A program made the translations under genes and the position numbers. The notes beneath the pieces were generated by a model. That model had not been told where the DNA came from. It saw nothing but the letters and a program-made list of their open reading frames with translations, and did no database searches. From NCBI GenBank assembly GCA_017634575.1, contig JAGBND010000078.1:1-48000 (forward strand): 48,000 bases of DNA, given 5' to 3'. Shown piece by piece: positions 15,949 to 24,330 of this stretch; position 1 is the first letter of the stretch, and each line of letters begins with the position of its first letter. The stretch comes from Bacillota bacterium. Its GTDB lineage: Bacteria > Bacillota > Clostridia > Lachnospirales > Bianqueaceae.

Positions 15949-17028
15949 TTATTGGTTATTGTCTGCATCCTCATCCACATACGTTCCGACGTTTTCATAG
16001 GTATCGTAGTCGTAGTAGGGGGTGTTGGAAGCAACAAAATAAGAGCCTTTGCGTGGGGAGACAGAACCTTCCTGGCGGGCATACGTACGGGAATCCCGAT
16101 ATGCTGCATCCAGGTTGTTCACATCCTGAAGGGTTTTTACCTGCTGCTGATACCAGCTGCGCAGAATGCCTTCCATGTATTTGAAGCTGGGTTTGCCCGT
16201 GGAGGAGATGGTGCGCTTGGCAGCCTCGATAACCAGATCCATCGTGAAGCCATACTGATAGAGCCAGCGGTCGATGGATTCGCTTTCCAGTCTGTTCGGA
16301 TTGTGATAGGGGATGCCCAAAGCCTTGAAAATCGGCAGAAAAACGCGATAACGCAGGGTATAGGACTCAGCTTGCTCTACGGTTTCGATCTGATGATCAG
16401 ACCAGTCTTCGGCAATTTTTTCCATATACCGGAAGCTTCGGTTTCCGCCCTCCAGGCTATAGCGGATCAGATAGAGAATCACATCGGTGCTCAGACGGTA
16501 GTAGTCATAGAAGCTGAAGAGGATCATCATATCCGAGGGGCCAAGCGGCATTCCAAGCAGCTTCTGGGCTTCCTTGAAAAGACCGGAGATGATCGGGTTT
16601 TCGCAGTACAAATCGATTTCTTCGGGTGAATAGACCGGTTTGCGTTCCACCCGGATGACCTTGGCGGCTGTTTCGGAGGGGGCGGCGTGAACGCCCGCAG
16701 AGGCGCTCTTAAAGCCCATGCCATGCGGCGGATTCGGCGTGGAGGAGGTAAAGGAAATCCAAAGCTGTTCGCCATCCTGCTTCAGGGTTAAAAGTCCCTG
16801 TTTCTGCCAGTAATTCAAAGCTTCCAGCACTTCGGATTCCAGCATATGCAGGGCCTCGGCAATGCGGGAGGTGGAAAAATCGGGAACGCTGCGGTAAAAG
16901 CAGCGGAACGTATACAAATAAACCTTCACAAAAATACCGTTGGCTTCCGGCATGGCATGAAGGATAAACTGATCAGACACAGGTATTTGAAAATCATACT
17001 GATCTTGGCTGAAAAATAACGCAGGCAT
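15949..17028 (-). CDS. DnaD-domain replication initiation protein
   Basis: The protein has 359 residues. A winged-helix-like N-terminal region (about 20-110: 'STSRIAEALHMLESEVLEALNYW') is followed by two DnaD/DnaB-type helical domains. These are around residues 150-230 ('MILFSFYDYYRLSTDVILYL') and 245-315, the second ending in 'KYMEGILRSWYQQQVKT'. Such proteins remodel DNA and bring the helicase loader to the origin or to stalled forks. The start at 17028 has AAGGAAG eight bases upstream. The extension to 17097 overlaps the promoter. It heads the operon with the helicase loader gene, and DnaA-box-like sequences lie just upstream. Confidence 0.87.
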   Translation of the reverse strand: MPALFFSQDQYDFQIPVSDQFILHAMPEANGIFVKVYLYTFRCFYRSVPDFSTSRIAEALHMLESEVLEALNYWQKQGLLTLKQDGEQLWISFTSSTPNPPHGMGFKSASAGVHAAPSETAAKVIRVERKPVYSPEEIDLYCENPIISGLFKEAQKLLGMPLGPSDMMILFSFYDYYRLSTDVILYLIRYSLEGGNRSFRYMEKIAEDWSDHQIETVEQAESYTLRYRVFLPIFKALGIPYHNPNRLESESIDRWLYQYGFTMDLVIEAAKRTISSTGKPSFKYMEGILRSWYQQQVKTLQDVNNLDAAYRDSRTYARQEGSVSPRKGSYFVASNTPYYDYDTYENVGTYVDEDADNNQ

Positions 17029-17095
17029 GATAAAAACTTCCTTGCTTTTTTCTAAGATTTGGTTTTGTCTTTTCTGATTTCTATCGACAAACAAC

Positions 17096-17124
17096 ATGAT
17101 ATCACAAGAGGCCTTTTTTGTGAA
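17096..17124 (-). promoter_or_regulatory. Probable promoter of the dnaD-helicase loader operon
   Basis: On the minus strand, TTCACA (17124-17119), a 17-base spacer and TATCAT (17101-17096), with an extended TGA immediately before the -10 box. The nearest TTATCCACC-type sequence lies about 40 bases upstream of the -35 box. Confidence 0.5.
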
Positions 17125-17157
17125 GAGGCCGGATAGTCCCAGTAAAAAGCCGGGGAG

Positions 17158-17189
17158 AACAAAAAGTTATCCACCGTTCGGTGGATAAC
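17158..17189 (-). terminator. Hairpin after murC, built from two TTATCCACC sequences
   Basis: GTTATCCACCG (17166-17176) and its perfect reverse complement (17179-17189) are separated by two bases. On the minus strand the hairpin is followed by TTTTTGTT, so it can terminate murC transcription. Both arms are also one-mismatch DnaA boxes (TTATCCACC), so the element may have two roles. Confidence 0.6.
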
Positions 17190-17239
17190 CGCTGTGATTC
17201 TTTGGAAAATGGCTGAATCGTGGTACCTTGAGGAAGGTT

Positions 17240-17318
17240 TTATCCACAAAATCAGATTTTTCATGCACAGAATGTGAACAAGTGTTTGCCTGCGAACAGC
17301 TGTGGATAATGTGGATTA
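17240..17318. promoter_or_regulatory. DnaA-box cluster between murC and dnaD
   Basis: A perfect TTATCCACA box lies on the plus strand (17240-17248). A perfect box lies on the minus strand (17301-17309). Directly abutting it is a one-mismatch minus-strand box (17310-17318, TAATCCACA) that runs into the murC stop codon. With the two arms at 17167-17188 this makes five box-like sites in about 150 bp. Confidence 0.6.
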
Positions 17319-18707
17319 CTCTTCGGTTCCGGCCGTCTGAAGCAGCGCATGCGCGATATCTACTGCATTTCCGGCCCCCATAGTAATTAACATATCTCCT
17401 GTGGAAATCTTTTTTTCAAGAATTTTCTGAATATCTTCGAACAGGGGAACATACACAGCATCGGCTCCGGCCTCCTTCAAAGACGCTGCCAGCATAGCGG
17501 AGGAAACCTCGCCGGTGTCTTTTTCCCTGGCTGCATAGATATCGCACAGATAGATATGGTCGGCCAGAGACAGGGCTTTGACAAAATCATCGTAAAAAGC
17601 GATGGTGCGGCTGTAGGTATGAGGCTGGAATACCAGATAAAGCTCTTTATGCGGGACTTCTCTGGCTGCGATCAGCTGCGCGCGGATCTCGGTGGGGTGA
17701 TGGGCATAGTCGTCAATTACCATGGCGCCATGATAGCTGCCCAGATATTCAAATCTTTTCTTGGTGCTGCGGTATGCGGCGATGCCCTCGGCGATATAGG
17801 CAGGATCTACCCCCTCCTCGTAGGAGAGCAGCGCTGCGCACGCGGCATCGAACACCATATGCATGCCGGGAAGATAGATATCAAAGGGCCCCAGCGCCTT
17901 GCCCTGGTAATCCAGGCTGAAGCGATAGCCCAGCCCTTCCCGGTGATGTTCGATGGAGGAAACCTTGCAGTCGGCTGAGGGATCGTCCAGAGATACGGTA
18001 ATGATGCGAATGTCCCGGTTCTGAAGCATATTTCTGAACAGAGGAGCGCACTCAGGCGAGGTAATCAGGGCGCCTCCTTCGATCATGCCCGCGGCATATT
18101 CCTGGAAGGAATGCTGTTCCCTTTCAAAGGTTTTGAAATAGTCCAGATGCTCCGGTTCGATATTGGTGATAACATTGTATTTGGCATGAAAATGAAGGAA
18201 GCTGTCGGTATATTCACAGGCTTCGATAATCATGCAGTCGCCTTTGCCGACACGGTAGTTGGTTCCGGTATTGTGAAGAATGCCGCCGATATTGAAGGAC
18301 GGATCCCTTCCTGCAGCCATATAAATATGAGCCAGAATGCTGCTGGTGCTGGTTTTTCCATGGGATCCGGCGACGCCAATGGGAACCTGGTAGGCCGAAA
18401 GGAGTTCTCCTAAAATCACGGCCCGGGAAATGACACGGCAGGTGCCGGCTTTTTCCAGTTCTCTGGCATGCATCATTTCCGGATTGTCTTCATGAATGGC
18501 AGCCGAATAGACAACGGTGGTGACATCGTCTGTGATATTTTCATACCGCTGTCCGATGCAAACCTTGATGCCGTCCTTTTCCAGCATGCGGGTGGTATCA
18601 GATTCCGAACGGTCAGAGCCTGAAACTTCGTGTCCCATGGCGTGGATCGTGATGGCAATTCCGCTCATGCTGATGCCGCCGATTCCGATAAAAAAGTATT
18701 TTTCCAT
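17316..18707 (-). CDS. murC: UDP-N-acetylmuramate--L-alanine ligase
   Basis: The protein has 463 residues, typical of MurC. It joins L-alanine to UDP-MurNAc with ATP in the cytoplasm, the first peptide step of peptidoglycan synthesis. The N-terminal 'FIGIGGISMSGIA' binds the UDP substrate. The ATP loop 'VAGSHGKTSTSSILAHI' is near residue 110. Central motifs 'EACEYTDSFLHFH' and 'ITNIEPEHLDYF', and the C-terminal 'VIDDYAHHPTEI', are Mur ligase signatures. The start at 18707 ('MEKYFFIGIGG') is preceded by GAGG at 11 bases. The extension to 18800 would read through a repeated hairpin element and is rejected. It is divergent from pth. Confidence 0.95.
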   Translation of the reverse strand: MEKYFFIGIGGISMSGIAITIHAMGHEVSGSDRSESDTTRMLEKDGIKVCIGQRYENITDDVTTVVYSAAIHEDNPEMMHARELEKAGTCRVISRAVILGELLSAYQVPIGVAGSHGKTSTSSILAHIYMAAGRDPSFNIGGILHNTGTNYRVGKGDCMIIEACEYTDSFLHFHAKYNVITNIEPEHLDYFKTFEREQHSFQEYAAGMIEGGALITSPECAPLFRNMLQNRDIRIITVSLDDPSADCKVSSIEHHREGLGYRFSLDYQGKALGPFDIYLPGMHMVFDAACAALLSYEEGVDPAYIAEGIAAYRSTKKRFEYLGSYHGAMVIDDYAHHPTEIRAQLIAAREVPHKELYLVFQPHTYSRTIAFYDDFVKALSLADHIYLCDIYAAREKDTGEVSSAMLAASLKEAGADAVYVPLFEDIQKILEKKISTGDMLITMGAGNAVDIAHALLQTAGTEE

Positions 18708-18738
18708 ATAAATAATAACCTCAAAGTCAGGTATATGT

Positions 18739-18857
18739 GGTGCCAGGCGAGTTTTCCTTCGGAAAACTCCCAAGTCTTGATTATACACTGGCACCTTCAA
18801 GTCATTCTGTAAATCAACCGTTCGCGGTGCCAGGCGAGTTTTCCTTCGGAAAACTCC
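18739..18857. repeat. Duplicated 32-bp hairpin element between murC and pth
   Basis: Two identical 32-bp copies at 18739-18770 and 18826-18857, 87 bp apart. Each contains the perfect stem GAGTTTTCC-TTC-GGAAAACTC. Each is followed within a few bases by TTGATTATAC. Copy 1 is also enclosed by an outer stem GGTGCCAG (18739-18746) and CTGGCACC (18788-18795). Confidence 0.8.
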
Positions 18858-18864
18858 GAACCGC

Positions 18865-18893
18865 TTGATTATACCACATGTTCATGCTAAAAT
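18865..18893 (+). promoter_or_regulatory. Promoter of the pth-mfd operon
   Basis: TTGATT (18865-18870), a 17-base spacer and TAAAAT (18888-18893). The -35 box is the conserved tail of the second copy of the duplicated element, and on the other strand the same bases give a TATAAT that could serve murC. Confidence 0.6.
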
Positions 18894-18943
18894 AAAGTAC
18901 TTCGCTTTCGGGCGGGGAGGTTTGTAGAAAGAGGGATTTTTTT

Positions 18944-19531
18944 ATGTATTTGATCGCCGGGTTAGGGAATCCGGATCTTAAATATGCTGCCACAAGACAT
19001 AATGTCGGATTTGAAGCGGCTGCCAGATTGCGGGATATGAAGTCTTTTTCCACGGAACATCTGAAGTTCCATGCCATGTGCAGCCAGGGCATCATCGGTT
19101 CGGAGAAGGTTCTGTTGATCCGGCCTATGACCTACATGAATTTATCCGGCCGGGCTGTCAGAGAAGCGATGGATTTTTACAAAATCGAGCCGGATCATCT
19201 GATTGTGGTTTACGACGATGTGGATCTTCCCTTCGGCGCCCTGAGAGTCCGTTCGAAGGGATCGGCCGGCGGTCATAATGGCATGAAAAATATTATCCAG
19301 GAAATTGGATCGGATGCCTTTGCCAGAGTAAGAATCGGCGTAGGCGCCAAACCCGACGGATGGGATCTGGCGGACTATGTGCTTTCTCATTTCACAAAGG
19401 AAGAAATAGAAATCATCCGCCCTGTGATTGAAAGCGCTGCAGAGGCCTGCTGTTTGATTGTTACCGATGGGGCCGGAAAGGCCATGAATGTCTATAATAC
19501 CAGGAAGAGCACAGAAAAACCGAATGAGTGA
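18944..19531 (+). CDS. pth: Peptidyl-tRNA hydrolase
   Basis: The protein has 195 residues, the usual Pth length. It frees tRNA from peptidyl-tRNA that drops off ribosomes. Motifs include 'LIAGLGNPDLKYAATRHNVGFEA', with the catalytic His19 and Asn9, 'RPMTYMNLSG' and 'VVYDDVDLPFG'. The last is followed by the basic 'VRSKGSAGGHNG' tRNA-binding loop. AGAGGG precedes the ATG. Its stop overlaps the mfd start by eight bases, giving the pth-mfd gene order widely seen in Firmicutes. Confidence 0.96.
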   Translation: MYLIAGLGNPDLKYAATRHNVGFEAAARLRDMKSFSTEHLKFHAMCSQGIIGSEKVLLIRPMTYMNLSGRAVREAMDFYKIEPDHLIVVYDDVDLPFGALRVRSKGSAGGHNGMKNIIQEIGSDAFARVRIGVGAKPDGWDLADYVLSHFTKEEIEIIRPVIESAAEACCLIVTDGAGKAMNVYNTRKSTEKPNE

Positions 19532-22500
19532 ACAACATAACAAGGAAGGATTATTTCTTCCCATTAAAGAAGAGGCCTTTATCCGGCAAAGCATCGATCA
19601 TATCCGGCTGAAAGAGCCTTTTTTGCTGACAGGAGCCCAGGACTCGGTTCAGAATCACCTGCAGGCCTCGCTGGCTTTTTTTACCGGGAGGCCTTCGGTT
19701 ATTATTACGCCGAATGATCTAAGGGCAAAAGAGGTTCTGGATGAGATGCGTTTTTATAATCCTTTCGGAACCTATTATCTGCCGGCCAAGGATCTTCTGT
19801 TTTACAGCGCAGACGTGAAATCTCTGACGGTAGAGCAAGAACGGATGCAGGTCTTTCGCGCCCTGAGAGAAGGAAAGGTCCGGACGCTGGTGATGTCCAT
19901 CGAAGCGCTGATGGATCCACTGATTCCCAAACAGGTATGGGAGGATGCCATCATTCGCCGCAGAATCGGAGAGGATCTGCCGCTGGAGGAGCTTTCGGCA
20001 AGTCTTGCGCTCATGGGCTACGAACGCAGCGATCAGGTAGAGGCGCCGGGACAGTTTGCCGTTCGGGGCGGTATTGTGGATATTTATCCCATCAGCGTCG
20101 GCGCGCAGAATGGGGCAGACCCGGAGCATGCGCTGCGCATCGAGCTGTGGGGCGACGAAATCGATTCCATCCGGGTGCTGGATGTGGCCTCCCAGCGCTC
20201 ATTGGAAAGACTTGAATATGTAACGATTTACCCGGTATCGGAGGTGCTGGTGAACGCTGCATCTTTGGACGCGGGACTGGAAAAAATACGGGCTGAACTG
20301 AAAAGTCAGGAAAAAGCCCTGCGGGATCAGTCGTTAAACGAAGAGGCGGACAGATTAAAGGGCGGCGTTGAAAAGTTTATCAGCCGTTTTCTGACCGGCA
20401 GGACCAGAGGCCTTGAAACCTATATTTCTTTCTTTTTCAATGAAAAAAGCAGCATTCTGGACTATATACCGGCGGACAGTGTGCTGTATTTTCAGGAGCC
20501 GGTCCGCATCCGGGAGCGGTTCAGGGTTCTGGAGGACGAGTTAAACGCCAGCCTGGATGGAAGGCTGAGAGGCGGTTACCTTCTCCCCACGCAGATGAAT
20601 ATCTTTCCCACCTTTGAGCGGGTTCAGAAAATGATTGAGCCCTTCAGCAGGGTTTTTCTTTGCAGCCTGCCTTCAAGCGGACAGGAAGCTTTTCATCTGC
20701 AGGATATTCTTCGGGTCAATGCCCATTCCATGAATGTGCTTTCCTCTGAACCGGGCATGCTGCTGGACGAAATAAAGGCTGATCTGAAATTGGGATACAG
20801 GACGGTCCTTCTCTATGACAGCACGCTTCGGTGCGAAAGGGCTGTGACGGCGCTTGGCCAGGAGGATGTGCCCTGTTATCTGTATGAGGATTTTTCCCAG
20901 AGTCCCAAAGAGGGATCAGCGGCGGTGGGAAGGGGCCTTCTGAATAAAGGTTTCGCCTATCCCGATGCCCGATTCTCCCTGGTTTCCATGAAGGAAATTT
21001 CCGAAAGAAGATCAGGAAGAGGACCCCGCAGAAAAAGAAAATTCAAAGCCGGGGAACGGATCGAAAGCTTTTCGGATCTGACCGTCGGCGATTATGTGGT
21101 TCATGAAAATCACGGCGTTGGCATTTATCAGGGCATCGTGCAGATGGATGATGAAAATACCCGCCGGGATTATTTTAAGATTCTTTACAAAGAGGGTGGC
21201 GTGCTGTATGTGCCTACCACTTCTCTGGACATGCTGCAGAAATACCTGGCCCAGGAGGAGGCAAAACCGAAGCTGAACCGCCTGGGAGGCGGCGACTGGC
21301 AAAGAACCAAGGCCAAGGTGAAAGAAAGCGTCAAACAGCTGGCGGAAGATCTTCTGAAGCTGTATGCAGAAAGGCAGGCAAGGGAAGGCTTTGCTTTCAG
21401 CAAGGACTCCTTGTGGCAGCGGGAATTCGAGGAGGCCTTTCCTTTTGAAGAAACCGATGACCAGATGACAGCCATTGAAGATACCAAAAAGGATATGGAA
21501 TCCCATCATATTATGGACCGTCTGATCTGCGGCGATGTTGGTTACGGCAAGACCGAGGTTGCCATTCGGGCAGCCTTCAAGGCTGCCCAGGATTCCAAGC
21601 AGGTGGCTGTCCTGGCGCCTACCACCATCTTGGCCCAGCAGCATTTCAACACCTTCACCCAGAGAATGCAGGACTATCCGGTGAGCGTCGGCCTGCTTTC
21701 CCGTTTTCGGACGGCTAAAGAGCAGAAGCAGACCCTGGAGGATCTGAAAAACGGCAAGCTGGATATCGTGATCGGAACCCACCGGCTGCTTTCCAAAGAC
21801 GTTCAGTTTAAGAACCTGGGGCTTCTGGTGGTGGATGAAGAGCAGCGCTTTGGCGTTTCCCATAAAGAGAAAATTAAAGCCCTGAAAACCGATGTGGACG
21901 TTCTTACCCTGACAGCGACCCCTATCCCCAGAACGCTTCATATGTCCCTTTCCGGCATGCGGGACATGTCCCTGCTGGAAGAGGCGCCCATGCATCGCAT
22001 ACCGGTTCAGACGTTTGTCATGGAAGATGACGAACAGATGGTGAAGGAAGCCATATACCGGGAGCTTGCCAGAGGCGGACAGGTATTCTTCCTGTACAAC
22101 CGGGTGGAGAATATCGAACGGGTAGCGTCCAAGATTGCTTCCCTTGTTCCGGAGGCCAGATTGGAGATAGCCCATGGCCAGATGGACGAGAGGCAGCTGG
22201 AGCAGATTATGCTGCGGTTTGTGGAAGGCGATATTGATGTGCTGGTCTGCACCACCATTATTGAAACCGGCCTTGATATTCCCAATGCCAATACGCTGAT
22301 TGTGCTGGATGCCGATACCATGGGTCTTTCACAGCTTTATCAGCTTCGCGGCCGTGTGGGGCGTTCCACCAGGCTGGCCTATGCTTATTTCCTTTACCGC
22401 AAGGGCAAGGTTCTTCCTGAAGCAGCGGAGAAACGATTGACCGCGATTTCGGAATTTACCGATTTTGGCAGCGGTTTTAAGATTGCCATGCGGGATCTGC

Positions 22501-23108
22501 AGATCAGAGGCGCCGGCAATGTGCTTGGCCCTGAACAGCATGGACATATGGGAGCGGTCGGATATGACCTGTACTGCAAACTGCTGAAGGAAGCCATGGA
22601 CCAGATCAAGCACGTCCCGGTACAGGAGTCCTTTGAAACGACCGTGCTGATTAAAGTCGACGCTTATATTCCCGCTTCCTATATAAAAGGCGAGAGGCAG
22701 AAGCTGGAGGCCTATAAAAAAATCGCTCAGATCAGAACCGTTGAAGATTTCAGGGATATGTTCGATGAACTGTTTGACCGCTATGGGGATATGCCCAGCT
22801 GCGTCAGCAATCTGCTGCATGTTTCCTATATCAAGGCCATGGCAAGCTATGTGGGCTGCGAGATGATCGAATATCAGAAAGGCCAGCTGATTCTGCAGCT
22901 TAGACAGGATTCTTTGATCGACTTTGATGCGCTTCAGGCATTCCTAAAGGAGAAAAATGGAGAGGCCAGGATTGTTTCCCAGGCCGGAAAAGCGAAGCTT
23001 TTGCTGCGGGTCGAGGACAGTCCCAAAGACGATGTGCTGTTGAGCCGAATTATGAAAATCATGGAGCAGGTTAAAAAGCTCCATGTGGACGAGGTGGAAA
23101 GCGCATGA
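19524..23108 (+). CDS. mfd: Transcription-repair coupling factor
   Basis: The protein has 1194 residues. Mfd removes RNA polymerase stalled at lesions and recruits the UvrABC repair system. The N-terminal UvrB-like region (about 15-400) contains 'GQFAVRGGIVDIYP'. A CarD-like RNA polymerase interaction domain begins near residue 520 ('GDYVVHENHGVGIYQG'). The translocase follows, with Walker A 'GDVGYGKTEVAIRAAF' near 670, 'VVDEEQRFGV' near 770 and 'RGRVGRS'. A C-terminal TRCF domain ends the protein. ATG 19524 was chosen because it gives a normal N-terminus overlapping the pth stop. The upstream in-frame extension to 19488 lies wholly in pth. A clear ribosome binding site is lacking, consistent with translational coupling. 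Confidence 0.96.
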   Translation: MSEQHNKEGLFLPIKEEAFIRQSIDHIRLKEPFLLTGAQDSVQNHLQASLAFFTGRPSVIITPNDLRAKEVLDEMRFYNPFGTYYLPAKDLLFYSADVKSLTVEQERMQVFRALREGKVRTLVMSIEALMDPLIPKQVWEDAIIRRRIGEDLPLEELSASLALMGYERSDQVEAPGQFAVRGGIVDIYPISVGAQNGADPEHALRIELWGDEIDSIRVLDVASQRSLERLEYVTIYPVSEVLVNAASLDAGLEKIRAELKSQEKALRDQSLNEEADRLKGGVEKFISRFLTGRTRGLETYISFFFNEKSSILDYIPADSVLYFQEPVRIRERFRVLEDELNASLDGRLRGGYLLPTQMNIFPTFERVQKMIEPFSRVFLCSLPSSGQEAFHLQDILRVNAHSMNVLSSEPGMLLDEIKADLKLGYRTVLLYDSTLRCERAVTALGQEDVPCYLYEDFSQSPKEGSAAVGRGLLNKGFAYPDARFSLVSMKEISERRSGRGPRRKRKFKAGERIESFSDLTVGDYVVHENHGVGIYQGIVQMDDENTRRDYFKILYKEGGVLYVPTTSLDMLQKYLAQEEAKPKLNRLGGGDWQRTKAKVKESVKQLAEDLLKLYAERQAREGFAFSKDSLWQREFEEAFPFEETDDQMTAIEDTKKDMESHHIMDRLICGDVGYGKTEVAIRAAFKAAQDSKQVAVLAPTTILAQQHFNTFTQRMQDYPVSVGLLSRFRTAKEQKQTLEDLKNGKLDIVIGTHRLLSKDVQFKNLGLLVVDEEQRFGVSHKEKIKALKTDVDVLTLTATPIPRTLHMSLSGMRDMSLLEEAPMHRIPVQTFVMEDDEQMVKEAIYRELARGGQVFFLYNRVENIERVASKIASLVPEARLEIAHGQMDERQLEQIMLRFVEGDIDVLVCTTIIETGLDIPNANTLIVLDADTMGLSQLYQLRGRVGRSTRLAYAYFLYRKGKVLPEAAEKRLTAISEFTDFGSGFKIAMRDLQIRGAGNVLGPEQHGHMGAVGYDLYCKLLKEAMDQIKHVPVQESFETTVLIKVDAYIPASYIKGERQKLEAYKKIAQIRTVEDFRDMFDELFDRYGDMPSCVSNLLHVSYIKAMASYVGCEMIEYQKGQLILQLRQDSLIDFDALQAFLKEKNGEARIVSQAGKAKLLLRVEDSPKDDVLLSRIMKIMEQVKKLHVDEVESA

Positions 23109-24250
23109 CGGATACCAGGAAAAAGAAGGCTTATTCCCTGGCCGGAAAGATCCTTTTAGCGCTCTTTTTGCTGGGAATGATCATTCTCTTCATTGCTTTT
23201 CGAATCCGCAAATACCGGGAGGAAGAAAAAATCCCGGTGCTGAGCCTGGATGGCAGGCCGGTCTACGCGGACGAAGTCATGGTATATTTTCCCTTTATGC
23301 AGCGGGCCTTCGAGGAAGCCGGAGGCGAGGATATATGGACGCTGGATATGCTTGGAATCGATCCGCAGCAGGCGATGATAGACCGGATTCTGGATTCCGT
23401 TGTCCGTGTCAAAGCCGCTTCCATGGCCGCTCAGCCCCTTACGGAGGAAGACAGGGAGACTGTTTCCAAAACCGCCGACAGCATAAAGGCTTTTTTGCCT
23501 GCCGATTATCAGAGTCGTTATGAAATCAGCGACGAAACCATCTACCAGGTGGCCAGCGATAATCTGCTTTCATACCGGTACACCCATAATGCCCATTTTA
23601 TCTACGATGAAATCGAAGATGATATCCAAAGCGGTCTGGCAGAGCGCTTCGGAAAATATGAAAGCACCAGGGCCATGAATGAATATCTGGACCGGGTGGT
23701 TCTGGAACCGATCATGTTCTATACCGGTACCTTTGTGGAAGATGAATGGACGGACTATCCGGCTGTTCAAAAGCAGCAGATTTATGAAAGAGCGCAGACC
23801 ATCAGAGAATCCCTCACGGGTAAAAATTTCCGCATGATGGCGAATTCTTTTGGAGACAATCTGGGCGATCATATGGTTCTGAGCAATCCGGTCTTTCATC
23901 AGGGCTTCGTGTTCTGCCAGGAAGAGCAGTATGGACAGCTCTACAGAGGGCAGATCGAAGATAACCTGGCTGGGGAACTGTTCAGCCTGCCCATCGGCAC
24001 CATCTCTCCGGTTCTTACGACGCCCTATGGTTATCTGATTGTGCGCATTTCAGGCTTTAGGGAAGCCTCCGATCAGGACCGGAGCTACTACGAAGAAGAA
24101 CTGGTTAAAGCCAGAAGTCAGTACCGGCAGGAGCTGACGGAAAATCTGAAGCTGAGGCGCCTGGAGGACGAGCTGGAGCGTCTGATCGAGAATATGGAGA
24201 TCGTCTACTACGAGGATCAGCTGACCGAATATCTTCGGACCCACCAGTGA
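23105..24250 (+). CDS. Membrane-anchored PrsA/SurA-like peptidyl-prolyl isomerase or chaperone
   Basis: The protein has 381 residues. After a Lys-rich N-terminus, one hydrophobic segment (about 11-34) anchors the rest outside the cell. The remaining part has a SurA_N-like helical region ('QQAMIDRILDSVVRVKAAS') and a parvulin-like stretch near residues 230-320. That stretch has 'LTGKNFRMMANSFGDN' and 'LFSLPIGTISPVLTTPYGYLIVRISGF', the latter typical of parvulin rotamase ends. A C-terminal coiled helix follows. It should help fold exported proteins. The ATGA overlap with mfd couples it to that gene, an arrangement common in Clostridia. The rotamase core is divergent, so enzyme activity is not certain. 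Confidence 0.72.
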   Translation: MTDTRKKKAYSLAGKILLALFLLGMIILFIAFRIRKYREEEKIPVLSLDGRPVYADEVMVYFPFMQRAFEEAGGEDIWTLDMLGIDPQQAMIDRILDSVVRVKAASMAAQPLTEEDRETVSKTADSIKAFLPADYQSRYEISDETIYQVASDNLLSYRYTHNAHFIYDEIEDDIQSGLAERFGKYESTRAMNEYLDRVVLEPIMFYTGTFVEDEWTDYPAVQKQQIYERAQTIRESLTGKNFRMMANSFGDNLGDHMVLSNPVFHQGFVFCQEEQYGQLYRGQIEDNLAGELFSLPIGTISPVLTTPYGYLIVRISGFREASDQDRSYYEEELVKARSQYRQELTENLKLRRLEDELERLIENMEIVYYEDQLTEYLRTHQ

Positions 24251-24265
24251 AAACAGGAAGGCATG

Positions 24266-24315
24266 AAAAAAGGACTGCCGGAAAATGACAAGGCATTTTC
24301 CGCAGTCCTTTTTTT
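24266..24315. terminator. Bidirectional terminator between the PrsA-like gene and gap
   Basis: A long stem of AAAGGACTGC...GCAGTCCTTT with an inner GGAAAATG/CATTTTCC pair. It has an A-run on the left and a T-run on the right, so it works for both convergent genes. Confidence 0.9.
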
Positions 24316-24330
24316 ACGCTAAAGACTTAC

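Noticed and set aside
17158..17318. oriC of the chromosome
   Set aside because: DnaA boxes are present but dnaA, dnaN and rpmH are not nearby, and there is no AT-rich unwinding stretch. A secondary DnaA-binding region is the more careful reading.
18739..18857. CRISPR array
   Set aside because: Only two copies of a palindromic repeat, with a structured spacer that repeats part of the element, and no cas genes.
21012..22175. Open frame of 387 codons on the minus strand inside mfd
   Set aside because: Its translation is rich in His, Gln and Phe as expected from reverse reading of a conserved gene, and no ribosome binding site or promoter was seen.
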